The translations under genes were made by a program, and so were the position numbers. 39,067 nt of DNA from a virus, in IMG/VR virus record IMGVR_UViG_3300005096_000054, positions 1-39,067 of that record; one strand, given 5' to 3'. Below the pieces are notes generated by a model. That model searched no databases and was not told the origin of the DNA. It was given only the letters and a program-made list of their open reading frames with translations. Shown piece by piece: positions 25,451-32,073 of the stretch; the first letter of the stretch is position 1, and every line of letters starts with the position of its first letter.

Positions 25451-25636
25451 ATGAGAACATTCACTGACGTATGGATTTCGTTAAATCCAGAACAAAAACA
25501 GCGGCTTGCCGATAAATTGGAAAGCTCGAAAGCGTATTTATCGCAGATCGCACACGGCAAAAGGACGCCAAGCGTTGATATGATTCAACGGCTTGTTGCT
25601 GCCGATAAGAGAATTCATGCGGGGATGTTCTTGTAA
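25451..25636 (+). CDS. Cro-like helix-turn-helix repressor
   Basis: A 61-residue protein with a lambda-Cro/YdaS-like HTH (QRLADKLESSKAYLSQIAHG, then KRTPSVDMIQRL). The ATG at 25451 follows the -10 box by only six bases and has no Shine-Dalgarno, so the message is probably leaderless, as for lambda cI from PRM. The frame extends to 25421, upstream of the likely transcription start. No larger CI-type gene is found opposite. It probably controls the divergent early promoters. Confidence 0.8.
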   Translation: MRTFTDVWISLNPEQKQRLADKLESSKAYLSQIAHGKRTPSVDMIQRLVAADKRIHAGMFL

Positions 25637-26226
25637 TGATCGTCAGCATGGAAAGACTGAGGTCGGTGGCGAGAGGTCGCGTACAGGCCGCCGTGAAAAA
25701 CGGAACCTTGCCAAGCCCTAAAGGTTTACTTTGCATTGATTGTGGTGATCCCGCTCAGTGCTATGACCATCGGGATTATACGAAGCCGCTTAAGGTTGAT
25801 TCAGTGTGCAAAACGTGCGACGCACAAAGAGGCGCTGGAATGCCGTTGCCAACATCTCCTGATATGGAGGTTGAGTGGATAACTCACTATAGGCCAACAA
25901 CTGTTGGTTGGCGATGGGGGTGGTTAGATTGGAGCTCTCGTATTGCTCACCACTGGAATGTCAAGGGCAAGGTTGCGGTTTCAAAATGCGGCATATTAAG
26001 TAGCGACATAAGGTTTGGTCTTAAGTGCTCAAAGAGAAAGTGCATGCGTTGTACAAATGAACCAACAAAGAAAAAAACAACAAAGAAAATTGATCTTTTA
26101 ATTACTGCTCAAGAATTGAATTCGCTCAAAAAACTCGCTAATCATAAGGGCATTACGATGACGGACATAGTTAGGGGAATGATTCGTCGCTCTGCGAAAC
26201 GAAAAAAGATATGGGATTACGAGTGA
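25636..26226 (+). CDS. Zinc-finger/HNH-like protein with ribbon-helix-helix tail
   Basis: A 196-residue protein. The N-terminal part has CIDCG, the DHRDYTKPLKVDSVCKTCDA pattern resembling an HNH/recombination-endonuclease zinc core, and later Cys pairs. The last 45 residues (ITAQELNSLKKLANHKGI, then MTDIVRGMIRRS) look like a ribbon-helix-helix DNA-binding domain. Its ATG overlaps the Cro stop; a second ATG lies at 25648. A nuclease or transcription factor is possible. Confidence 0.65.
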   Translation: MIVSMERLRSVARGRVQAAVKNGTLPSPKGLLCIDCGDPAQCYDHRDYTKPLKVDSVCKTCDAQRGAGMPLPTSPDMEVEWITHYRPTTVGWRWGWLDWSSRIAHHWNVKGKVAVSKCGILSSDIRFGLKCSKRKCMRCTNEPTKKKTTKKIDLLITAQELNSLKKLANHKGITMTDIVRGMIRRSAKRKKIWDYE

Positions 26227-26250
26227 CCTTGAGCTAAACGACTATCGGGA

Positions 26251-26547
26251 ATGAAGATGAAAGAGATTAGGTTGAAAAGGGGCAATTACAAACATTGGTG
26301 GATTGGTGATCTTGGCAAGATGTTATGCCATTACCATCTTGTTAAAAACATCTATTTGCCAAAAAGGATTAGCACTATATTCATAACTTTTTCTAAACAC
26401 CGGCGCGCAGAAGACTTTAGGCTGATTGACAGCAATCGACCTATAAAATCGCTGCCCAATATTTACGTAATGTCGGTTTTAGGTGAAAGACTAAGAGACG
26501 CTGTACGTACAGGCTACAAATACGCTCGCATCGAGTACGAAGAATGA
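26251..26547 (+). CDS. Hypothetical basic protein, 98 aa
   Basis: A mixed protein, rich in Lys, Arg and aromatic residues (NYKHWWIGDLGKMLCHYHL). Two adjacent ATGs (26251 and 26257) follow a weak CGGGA. Coupled to the next gene by ATGA. Unknown function. Confidence 0.6.
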   Translation: MKMKEIRLKRGNYKHWWIGDLGKMLCHYHLVKNIYLPKRISTIFITFSKHRRAEDFRLIDSNRPIKSLPNIYVMSVLGERLRDAVRTGYKYARIEYEE

Positions 26548-26756
26548 AAACCTTCACCACAATCCTGCTAATCCTAATCGCCTACGCAGTCATAACCAGC
26601 ATTCAAACAATCCATTCCGCACACGAAGATCGAATCGCTGCGAAACAGGAAAGACTGGACGAGATAGCTGAGAAAACGTTGGAACAATGCAAGCTGGCTT
26701 TTCCAGGGACTTATGCGAATCAGAAATGGTGTGCTGAGGAGATTAACAATGAATAA
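26544..26756 (+). CDS. Small single-pass membrane protein, 70 aa
   Basis: One N-terminal membrane helix (FTTILLILIAYAVITSI) is followed by a charged helix (DRIAAKQERLDEIAEKT) and two cysteines near the C-terminus. An early inner-membrane protein of unknown role. Confidence 0.65.
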   Translation: MKTFTTILLILIAYAVITSIQTIHSAHEDRIAAKQERLDEIAEKTLEQCKLAFPGTYANQKWCAEEINNE

Positions 26757-27027
26757 GGTTCAGACTCGGAAATCCACTATCAACTTCGCTAAAATTATGG
26801 CCGAGACAGAAGCGAAGATACATGCATATAAAATGACCGCCGCCCCAAAAAGGAAGATCGTCACAAGTTGTCGCAATCCATTAACGAGACACACAGCAAC
26901 TCAGCGCGGCTTTCATATCACGGTAGAACTAGAGTGTGGCCATCTGGACACCGTAAACGCAACCGAATTGAGGCTTGGCAAGGTTTACTGCTTTAAGTGT
27001 TTTTACGAAGCAAGGAAAAACAAATGA
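26749..27027 (+). CDS. Zinc-binding hypothetical protein, 92 aa
   Basis: The ATG at 26749 was preferred to the upstream 26713 because it sits at the overlap with the previous gene. The C-terminal half has a zinc-ribbon pattern (LECGHLDT, then YCFKCFYE). Unknown function. Confidence 0.65.
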   Translation: MNKVQTRKSTINFAKIMAETEAKIHAYKMTAAPKRKIVTSCRNPLTRHTATQRGFHITVELECGHLDTVNATELRLGKVYCFKCFYEARKNK

Positions 27028-27224
27028 GTCAGGCAGCGTGGGAAACCGCGATGGGTATGCGTGGATACAGTGGATCGCCGGCAGAGCGCGAAGACAGAAA
27101 AAATAAAGCGTATACCTGCGGGACGACTGGATGCGTGAATAGGGTTTCGACCAGCTCTAGATATTGTTACGAGTGCAATAATGGCGTTCGGAATATGCCA
27201 GACAAGCGATTCACGAAACGATGA
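27024..27224 (+). CDS. Zinc-knuckle protein, 66 aa
   Basis: The ATG overlaps the previous stop (ATGA). Cys residues in CGTTGC and YCYECN could hold one zinc ion. It is the last gene before a 157-bp non-coding gap with a strongly folded RNA. Confidence 0.65.
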   Translation: MSQAAWETAMGMRGYSGSPAEREDRKNKAYTCGTTGCVNRVSTSSRYCYECNNGVRNMPDKRFTKR

Positions 27225-27238
27225 GGGAGAATGACTAA

Positions 27239-27365
27239 GAGTTGGTTTTGATGGTTGCTTCAATAGTCGAGGTGACGGCTGGCCGCACTCTGGTGAGAAT
27301 TGGGGGACTGAGGTTCGATTCCTTATCCCGGCGGTTTCACTCGGAGCAACCTTCAAAGCCAATTC
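27239..27365 (+). ncRNA. Candidate structured RNA with long stem and tRNA-like T-arm
   Basis: The gap between two genes folds almost completely. The base stem pairs 27239-27259 with 27345-27365 (20 of 21 positions, two G-U). A second stem pairs 27268-27275 with 27337-27343 with one bulge. Further in, CCGC at 27283-27286 pairs with GCGG at 27331-27334. The tip pairs GGGA at 27304-27307 and TGAGG at 27309-27313 with CCTTA at 27321-27325 and TCCC at 27326-27329, around the loop TTCGATT, exactly a T-arm loop. No full cloverleaf forms and the 5' acceptor strand is missing. Function unknown. Confidence 0.6.
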
Positions 27366-27381
27366 ACACTAGGAGAGAACA

Positions 27382-27561
27382 GTGAACAAATATTTTGGAG
27401 GCATTCGATTCACTATCGTAGCAGATAGTGAGGAAGAAGCCGAAGAGATTCAGGGGCTTGTTCGAAGCGCTGCTTTTTCGTTCAAGAACATTATTGATGC
27501 CAGCGCAGATGAACGTGTTGAATTTGATGAATTTGGACATGCGGACCAGAGAATGGAATAG
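27382..27561 (+). CDS. Small acidic protein, 59 aa
   Basis: It starts at GTG 27382 behind a strong AGGAGAG. The product (KYFGGIRFTIVADSEEEAEE, then IIDASADERVEFDEFG) looks like a short alpha/beta protein. It immediately follows the folded RNA, so that RNA would lie in its leader. Unknown function. Confidence 0.6.
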   Translation: MNKYFGGIRFTIVADSEEEAEEIQGLVRSAAFSFKNIIDASADERVEFDEFGHADQRME

Positions 27562-27570
27562 GAGAGAGAT

Positions 27571-27804
27571 GTGAGTGGAACAACTAAAGCTACAAGCTGG
27601 ATTTCGCGAGAAACTGAATTGCCGCCGCCGCATGAAGATTTTATTGCTTTGAATCGCTGCGGCAGAATCTTTCGTTCTTGTATGTGTTATGGAATGCATG
27701 AACCGTGGTTTACATATCCGAGAGGGGATAAAGACGCATCTGATACAGCGCCATCATGGATTGATGTGACTCACTGGATTCCAATGCCGGAACAGACCCA
27801 ATGA
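27571..27804 (+). CDS. DUF551-like protein, 77 aa
   Basis: The pattern WISRETELPPPHEDFIALN, then WIDVTHWIPMPE, is typical of the DUF551 family common in phages. The start is GTG behind GGAGAGAGAT. The biochemical role is unknown. Confidence 0.75.
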   Translation: MSGTTKATSWISRETELPPPHEDFIALNRCGRIFRSCMCYGMHEPWFTYPRGDKDASDTAPSWIDVTHWIPMPEQTQ

Positions 27805-28199
27805 CAAACAATGACTACATACGCAGGGCCGTGGATACTTGCTTTGAGTGGAAGGGCGGAAAGTCCAGCGGTTACGGAAGAAAGCACTTTAATGGTCGCA
27901 CGGATTACACGCACAGAATCGCTTGGGAGTGGGCTAATGGCCCTATACCTGATGGAGCATGTGTTCTGCATAAATGCGACAACCGTGCTTGTTGCAATCC
28001 TGAGCATCTATTTCTTGGTAGCAAGGGTGATAACGCTAGAGACATGTGCGAAAAGGGTCGTCACGCAAGCCAAGTTAAAACGCATTGCGCTCATGGTCAT
28101 GAATTTACGCCAGATAATACGTGGCTAGACAAAAATGATTGGCGGCGCTGCCGAACGTGCAGGAGATATCAACAGAGGGTTAGAAATGGACTCGAATGA
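27801..28199 (+). CDS. HNH endonuclease (HNH_3 type)
   Basis: A 132-residue protein. The core is VLHKCDNRACCNPEHLFLG with His57, Asn61 and His69, preceded by HRIAWEWANGPIP. A second Cys/His cluster (THCAHGHEF ... CRTC) follows. It may be a homing nuclease in the early operon. It overlaps its neighbours at both ends. Confidence 0.88.
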   Translation: MTNNDYIRRAVDTCFEWKGGKSSGYGRKHFNGRTDYTHRIAWEWANGPIPDGACVLHKCDNRACCNPEHLFLGSKGDNARDMCEKGRHASQVKTHCAHGHEFTPDNTWLDKNDWRRCRTCRRYQQRVRNGLE

Positions 28200-28572
28200 A
28201 TATATTAAAAACGCAGTGCTTCTGGCTGATGGTTGGGACATCGACAACTGCGAAAGTGGAGATCCTGACTATGACTACATTAGTTTCGCTGGTGGCGGAG
28301 AGTGGCATTATAACGAAGACCCTATGTGGATTGCCGATATACCAGAAATATTCCTCGACGCGCTCGCAGCCCAGCTCACGAGACAGGTGGATGCAGTTAT
28401 CTTATTCGATATACGTGTTCGCGAAGATGGTGTAGAAATGTGGCAATTACTTGAAGCCAGCAGTCAGTGGGAGATGACTAAAACACAAAGCCCAGACAGA
28501 ACAATGAACACCATAAAAGCAATCATCGATTCCAAGGTGCTTAACACAGACGGATTAGGGGAAGGGGGGTGA
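28186..28572 (+). CDS. Hypothetical acidic protein, 128 aa
   Basis: The start at 28186 is preceded by AGAGGG and overlaps the HNH gene by 14 bp; the frame is open upstream to 28135. Acidic and aromatic (SGDPDYDYISFAGGGEWHY). Unknown function. Confidence 0.65.
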   Translation: MDSNEYIKNAVLLADGWDIDNCESGDPDYDYISFAGGGEWHYNEDPMWIADIPEIFLDALAAQLTRQVDAVILFDIRVREDGVEMWQLLEASSQWEMTKTQSPDRTMNTIKAIIDSKVLNTDGLGEGG

Positions 28573-28772
28573 GCAAACTTTCAGACGAAATTGATGAGAG
28601 CGCTAGGCGCTGGCTTGATCCTATCAAGGATACACCATTAGAAATTCGTTATCAGTTGCCTAACTTCGCCATAGGAACTGCTCTACAAGAAGTTGCACGA
28701 GCTATTCGATCAGTTGAAGCGACCCACCCCAAGCAATCCAAGCAAGTTGCAAACACAGGAGATAGAGGGTGA
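28569..28772 (+). CDS. Hypothetical protein, 67 aa
   Basis: It starts at GTG behind GAAGGGG, overlapping the previous stop. A helical protein (FAIGTALQEVARAIRSVEAT) with no recognised domain. Confidence 0.6.
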   Translation: MSKLSDEIDESARRWLDPIKDTPLEIRYQLPNFAIGTALQEVARAIRSVEATHPKQSKQVANTGDRG

Positions 28773-28933
28773 CTAATAAAACATGCTCATGGAGTCACGA
28801 CCCTGATGATATTTACGACTCAGAGTGCGGCCATACGTTTTATTTGGTTGACGCAGAATCAAGACGCCCTGATCTAAAATGGTGTTTGTACTGCGGACTT
28901 CCATTGGATATCGAGTTGCAAACAAATGCCTAA
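28769..28933 (+). CDS. Zinc-ribbon micro-protein, 54 aa
   Basis: It starts at GTG overlapping the previous stop, behind AGAGG. Pattern CSWSHDP, then ECGHTFYL and KWCFYCGLPL, provides at least four Cys/His ligands. Homologous short zinc proteins are common in phage early operons; the function is unknown. Confidence 0.6.
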   Translation: MTNKTCSWSHDPDDIYDSECGHTFYLVDAESRRPDLKWCLYCGLPLDIELQTNA

Positions 28934-29218
28934 TGCCGAAATAATTATTCGAAGGAAATCGAATTTACAGTCTCTACAAAGATTTCGACCTCCGGGGCCA
29001 AAGTATCGGGCTTCCCTTTTCCTCGGCATTTCCCGGAGGTCGTCTTAGATTCCCGGAAGCATCAGTGGATGCACGGTGAGTAGGTAGCTGCAAATACGAT
29101 CATAACGGGTTTGTAGAGAGTCAGAACTATAGCTCGGCGTTCGTGGGCTCACCTTTTCAACAGGAGAATAAAATGCACTTCCCCAACAGAGTATGGCAAC
29201 CAGGCGATAGGAGTTGAA
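28934..29218 (+). other. 285-bp gene-poor stretch with several inverted repeats
   Basis: No convincing protein gene is present. The first part has an 11-bp perfect stem: CGACCTCCGGG at 28986-28996 with CCCGGAGGTCG at 29032-29042. Next come GCATC/GATGC (29059-29063 with 29068-29072, loop AGTG), CTGCAAA/TTTGTAG (29088-29094 with 29110-29116) and a closing GGTGAG/CTCACC (29075-29080 with 29148-29153). At the end, a 14-codon ORF (29173-29217) has AGGAG before it and stops at the next gene, so it could be a leader peptide. Confidence 0.5.
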
Positions 29219-29476
29219 ATGGCTTTTCGACGAGAATACAAGTTAGCGTGCGGAGCGGGGGTCCTCCAGATAATTGGAAGCCACTCTGAAGCGCCGGAAG
29301 TAACGCCGTATCTACGCATTGAAGATGCCCACGGACGCTATATCGGATCGCTTGATGGTGCAAGTTTGAATCATTTTCGGAATGCGCTAGATCGATCCCT
29401 GCACCCCTCAAAAGAAGACAAAGAGCGCCGTGCGGAGTTGGAGCGGGATCTTGAGGACAGGACCGAGTTGAGTTAG
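29219..29476 (+). CDS. Hypothetical protein, 85 aa
   Basis: The start follows AGGAG within the end of a 14-codon ORF. The strand-rich first half (KLACGAGVLQIIGSHSEAP, RIEDAHGRYIGSLDG) is followed by a charged helix. Unknown function. Confidence 0.65.
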   Translation: MAFRREYKLACGAGVLQIIGSHSEAPEVTPYLRIEDAHGRYIGSLDGASLNHFRNALDRSLHPSKEDKERRAELERDLEDRTELS

Positions 29477-29478
29477 CT

Positions 29479-30120
29479 ATGATTGTGCTGAGCTTATTTG
29501 ATTACACTGGAATTATGGTCGAGCCCTGGGGGGAAAGCGGGGCAACATGTGTATGTGTCGATATTCAACATAGTGATGAGCCGTTGCCGGCGATCTTGGA
29601 AAGCGGCACCGTTTACAAAATAGGATGCAGTGTTAGCGATATCGCCCAACACTTGCCGAGCAACTTTTGCCCTGACATCATCTTCGGTTTCCCGCCCTGT
29701 ACAGACTTGGCTGTAAGTGGTGCGCGCTGGTTTTCAGACAAGAGAGCCTCAAACCCAAGGTTCCAGGATGACGCTGTTGCTTTGTGCCGGCAGGTTGAAA
29801 CGCTTGGTAATTTGTATGGCGTGCCGTGGTTTGCGGAAAATCCCGTAAGCGTTCTTTCTACGCTCTGGCGAAAATCAAATCATTGGTTTCATCCTTGGAT
29901 GTTTGCTGATTTGGAGCCAGAAGACAATTACACGAAGCGTACGCATATCTGGTGCGGCAATGGATTTATGATGCCAGCCGGATTGAGCGAACCGATAGGC
30001 GTGCCAGATTCAAGAATACACCGCGCGCCGCCTGGTCCTAATCGAGCTAACTTCCGGTCTGCGACACCGCGGGGATTTGCTCATGCTGTTTTCAATGCCA
30101 ATCATGCCGAGTTGAAATAG
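29479..30120 (+). CDS. Minimal C5 cytosine methyltransferase-like protein
   Basis: A 213-residue protein. Motif I is FDYTG (7-11), motif IV is GFPPCTDLAVSGARWF with candidate catalytic Cys74, motif VI is ENP (120-122), and the C-terminal RSATPRGFAHAVFNAN resembles motif X. A clear target-recognition domain is missing; usual Dcm-type enzymes have 300 or more residues. It may methylate phage DNA to avoid restriction, with a short or unusual specificity. It starts two bases after the previous stop. Confidence 0.75.
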   Translation: MIVLSLFDYTGIMVEPWGESGATCVCVDIQHSDEPLPAILESGTVYKIGCSVSDIAQHLPSNFCPDIIFGFPPCTDLAVSGARWFSDKRASNPRFQDDAVALCRQVETLGNLYGVPWFAENPVSVLSTLWRKSNHWFHPWMFADLEPEDNYTKRTHIWCGNGFMMPAGLSEPIGVPDSRIHRAPPGPNRANFRSATPRGFAHAVFNANHAELK

Positions 30121-30123
30121 CCA

Positions 30124-30501
30124 ATGATTCGCGCTATTGTACCCCCTCGAAACGAAAGAAGCCCTAGACGCATGGCGACTAAGGCTTTGTTTCGAATCTG
30201 GTCATTGCTTGGCGGCACACCATATGTAGGGACACTCTATCATAAAACCTCTACATATAGTAAATCCCTAAGCCGCAGCCAGCGGCAGAACCCCGAAAGA
30301 CTTGGCCTTATTGCGTGGCTGTTGTTCAAAAAAGTGCATTTGCGATATCGGACGGTCTTAAGACCAGCCGAACAGGCCAAAAAGAAGCTCCGTGTATCGG
30401 AGGCCCCGCAGGATCGTCGTCCTGAAACTTATTTGAAAGACAGCCTGGTTTCTGATAGTTGCATCGAGATTGAAAGCAGCAGGAGATTACTGTTGTGCTA
30501 G
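30124..30501 (+). CDS. Doubtful basic ORF over a hairpin-rich region
   Basis: An open frame of 125 codons, very rich in Arg, Lys and Ser, without a clear Shine-Dalgarno and without recognisable domains. The DNA holds several hairpins that are not explained by coding, so this stretch may be a non-coding RNA or a mixture. It could still be a small DNA-binding protein. Confidence 0.35.
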   Translation: MIRAIVPPRNERSPRRMATKALFRIWSLLGGTPYVGTLYHKTSTYSKSLSRSQRQNPERLGLIAWLLFKKVHLRYRTVLRPAEQAKKKLRVSEAPQDRRPETYLKDSLVSDSCIEIESSRRLLLC

Positions 30502-30523
30502 GCCCCTTCTTTTAAGGGTCTAA
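30200..30523 (+). other. Hairpin-rich region, candidate RNA element
   Basis: ATATGTAG at 30222-30229 pairs with CTACATAT at 30251-30258 (10 bp with two inner pairs). GCCGC-AGCCA-GCGGC lies at 30272-30286. A 12-bp palindrome GGTCTTAAGACC is at 30354-30365 flanked by CGG/CCG. A short CCCTT/AAGGG hairpin lies just before the next gene. Confidence 0.4.
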
Positions 30524-30859
30524 ATGATTGATATGGAGAAACTAATGCGAGAACAGCTAGCAAGCAGGGAGTCGGAATATTTCGTAAAGAATATTTCAAG
30601 AAACCAGCTTGATCGTTGTATTTATGGGCTGCTTCAGGAAATTAGATACGCCGCTGATGACGACAGTCTTTCTGCAAAAAGAATTATTTATCGGTCGCAC
30701 AAATTGATGAATTTCAAATATAACAAAACCCAGCCGAGACGATTGGCAAACCTGTTAGCCGTTCGCGGAGTGCTGGCAACATCAAACAGTAAAAGGGCGG
30801 CGAGTATCGTGTCTTCTGTAGATGAGCAATTGCTAGGGGAGCTATTACCAACCCAATGA
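30524..30859 (+). CDS. Hypothetical protein, 111 aa
   Basis: The start is uncertain: ATGs at 30524, 30536 and 30545 are in frame, the last behind GGAGAAACTA. A helical, basic protein (NISRNQLDRCIYGLLQEI, RRLANLLAVRGVL). Coupled by ATGA to the DnaT-like gene, so a replication-related role is conceivable. Not recognised. Confidence 0.6.
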   Translation: MIDMEKLMREQLASRESEYFVKNISRNQLDRCIYGLLQEIRYAADDDSLSAKRIIYRSHKLMNFKYNKTQPRRLANLLAVRGVLATSNSKRAASIVSSVDEQLLGELLPTQ

Positions 30860-31167
30860 AACGCACCTACTTCGCCCCCGACGACTTCGATGTCACACCA
30901 GACCGCCTGAAATGGGCAATGCAAACCTTTTCGATCACAGAGAAGGAAGTCAAGCGCCAAACAGAAGAATGGCATGACCACGAATACAAGCGAGCCTACA
31001 GCGATTGGAACAGGGCTTGGAAACGATGGTTCAGACAGGCCGATAAATTCGGAACCTTGCATCGTGACAGGAAGTTGAGGGTTGTTGAGGAAGTATCGGA
31101 CGAACAAAGGCAAGCCGACATATTATCATTTGAAAACGACCCGCTTATTAGGAGGGCTAGGGGATGA
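30856..31167 (+). CDS. DnaT-like DNA-binding protein
   Basis: A 103-residue protein. YKRAYSDWNRAWKRWFRQA near 45-63 matches the single-strand DNA-binding tail of primosomal DnaT-like and phage replication proteins, usually written as RFxDWxxAWRxWxRNA. The TPDRLKWAMQTFSI part before it also fits. It may load host helicase on phage DNA. It is the only replication-like gene recognised. Confidence 0.7.
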   Translation: MKRTYFAPDDFDVTPDRLKWAMQTFSITEKEVKRQTEEWHDHEYKRAYSDWNRAWKRWFRQADKFGTLHRDRKLRVVEEVSDEQRQADILSFENDPLIRRARG

Positions 31168-31448
31168 TTAGAGCAAGATTTGAAGCAAATTTTGACGACT
31201 ATCGGCCGGTGAAATTTCCACCACCACATCCTTTTTGGTGTACTGGCCATGCTGGTGATGAAAGCCATTCAATTGTTGTTGCTTACGCTGATAGCGAAGA
31301 GCAGATTTTAGAGTTCTGGCCAGAAGCCGCACAAATTGATTCAGAGGAAGCCAGCGAGTATTTCTTTAGTGATCGATTTCCAAAACCAGAGTGGCTTGCA
31401 GACCAAGACACGAAAGACATTGACCAGGAAGGCACTGGGACAAAGTGA
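31164..31448 (+). CDS. Hypothetical phage protein, 94 aa
   Basis: DYRPVKFPPPHPFWCTGHAG and SHSIVVAYADSEEQI look like a conserved small phage protein family of unknown function. ATGA coupled upstream. Confidence 0.65.
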   Translation: MIRARFEANFDDYRPVKFPPPHPFWCTGHAGDESHSIVVAYADSEEQILEFWPEAAQIDSEEASEYFFSDRFPKPEWLADQDTKDIDQEGTGTK

Positions 31449-31601
31449 ATGAGCTTTCATGCACCGACTAAGGGCAACGAGATGACCCACTACCTCTGCA
31501 AAACCTGCGGGGCATGGAAATATAGTCCACCTATCGCAGCATGTTCTTTTTGCGGGGTTTGGGATTGGGCCAAAAGAAGAAGGAAGAGACATTATGAATA
31601 A
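31449..31601 (+). CDS. Zinc-ribbon micro-protein, 50 aa
   Basis: The ATG sits directly after the previous stop. YLCKTCGAW and CSFCGVWDW give two CxxC pairs (17/20 and 32/35), a classic zinc ribbon, followed by a basic tail (KRRRKRHYE). Confidence 0.6.
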   Translation: MSFHAPTKGNEMTHYLCKTCGAWKYSPPIAACSFCGVWDWAKRRRKRHYE

Positions 31602-31722
31602 GCACCGAGTGAATTTTGATTGTGGCTGCGTCGGCCAAGAAGCAGGCTTTACTGCATTTAGCAACTGGCGTTTTTGGGACGCAAAAGGGCTTCGACCAGC
31701 TACATTCAAAGATTATGTGTGA
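31594..31722 (+). CDS. Micro-protein, 42 aa
   Basis: ATG and stop overlap both neighbours by 8 bp. CGCVGQEAGF, then FSNWRFWDAKG. The phage function is unknown; the real status rests on the tight overlaps and a GGAAGAGAC Shine-Dalgarno. Confidence 0.5.
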   Translation: MNKHRVNFDCGCVGQEAGFTAFSNWRFWDAKGLRPATFKDYV

Positions 31723-31900
31723 ATGTTTGATGACAAATTGCCGAAAACAAGCCCCCAAGGGCGAGGCGATGTGTGGCGAACACCGGCATAAAGATCGAAT
31801 AACAACGTCACAAGAGTTAATTGATGCCGCTCAATCGCCAGAATGCCAGAGAGTGATTTATAACTCAAAGCAACCCAAGCCACAGAGGCATAGGAAATGA
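31715..31900 (+). CDS. Cysteine-rich micro-protein, 61 aa
   Basis: The ATG at 31715 (MCECLMTNC) overlaps the previous stop; the frame stays open to 31616. Four Cys and a His (CECLMTNC ... MCGEHR) suggest zinc binding. Unknown function. Confidence 0.55.
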   Translation: MCECLMTNCRKQAPKGEAMCGEHRHKDRITTSQELIDAAQSPECQRVIYNSKQPKPQRHRK

Positions 31901-32073
31901 CTACACCGAGAGCAAAACGAAAGAATAAGCCGCCGAGTTATACGTGGCTTGTGGGATGCGTCGGTAATAAGAATGTCGTTTATCGAGTAACCGGGCCATT
32001 GCAACCTAAGCACTGCCCAGCTTGCGGTGGCGGCGCTTCCTCGGTCTTACAACAACAAAAGGAGCATCAATGA
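31897..32073 (+). CDS. Small zinc-knuckle protein, 58 aa
   Basis: Both ends are coupled by ATGA overlaps. Basic start (TPRAKRKNKPPSYTWLVG), then HCPACGGG. Unknown function. Confidence 0.55.
   Translation: MTTPRAKRKNKPPSYTWLVGCVGNKNVVYRVTGPLQPKHCPACGGGASSVLQQQKEHQ

Noticed and set aside
27258-27333. A normal tRNA gene around the GGTTCGATTCC motif
   Set aside because: A T-arm forms, but the upstream sequence gives no matching acceptor strand, D-arm or anticodon arm.
28933-29048. Protein gene starting at the TAATG after the zinc micro-protein
   Set aside because: The frame stops after three codons.
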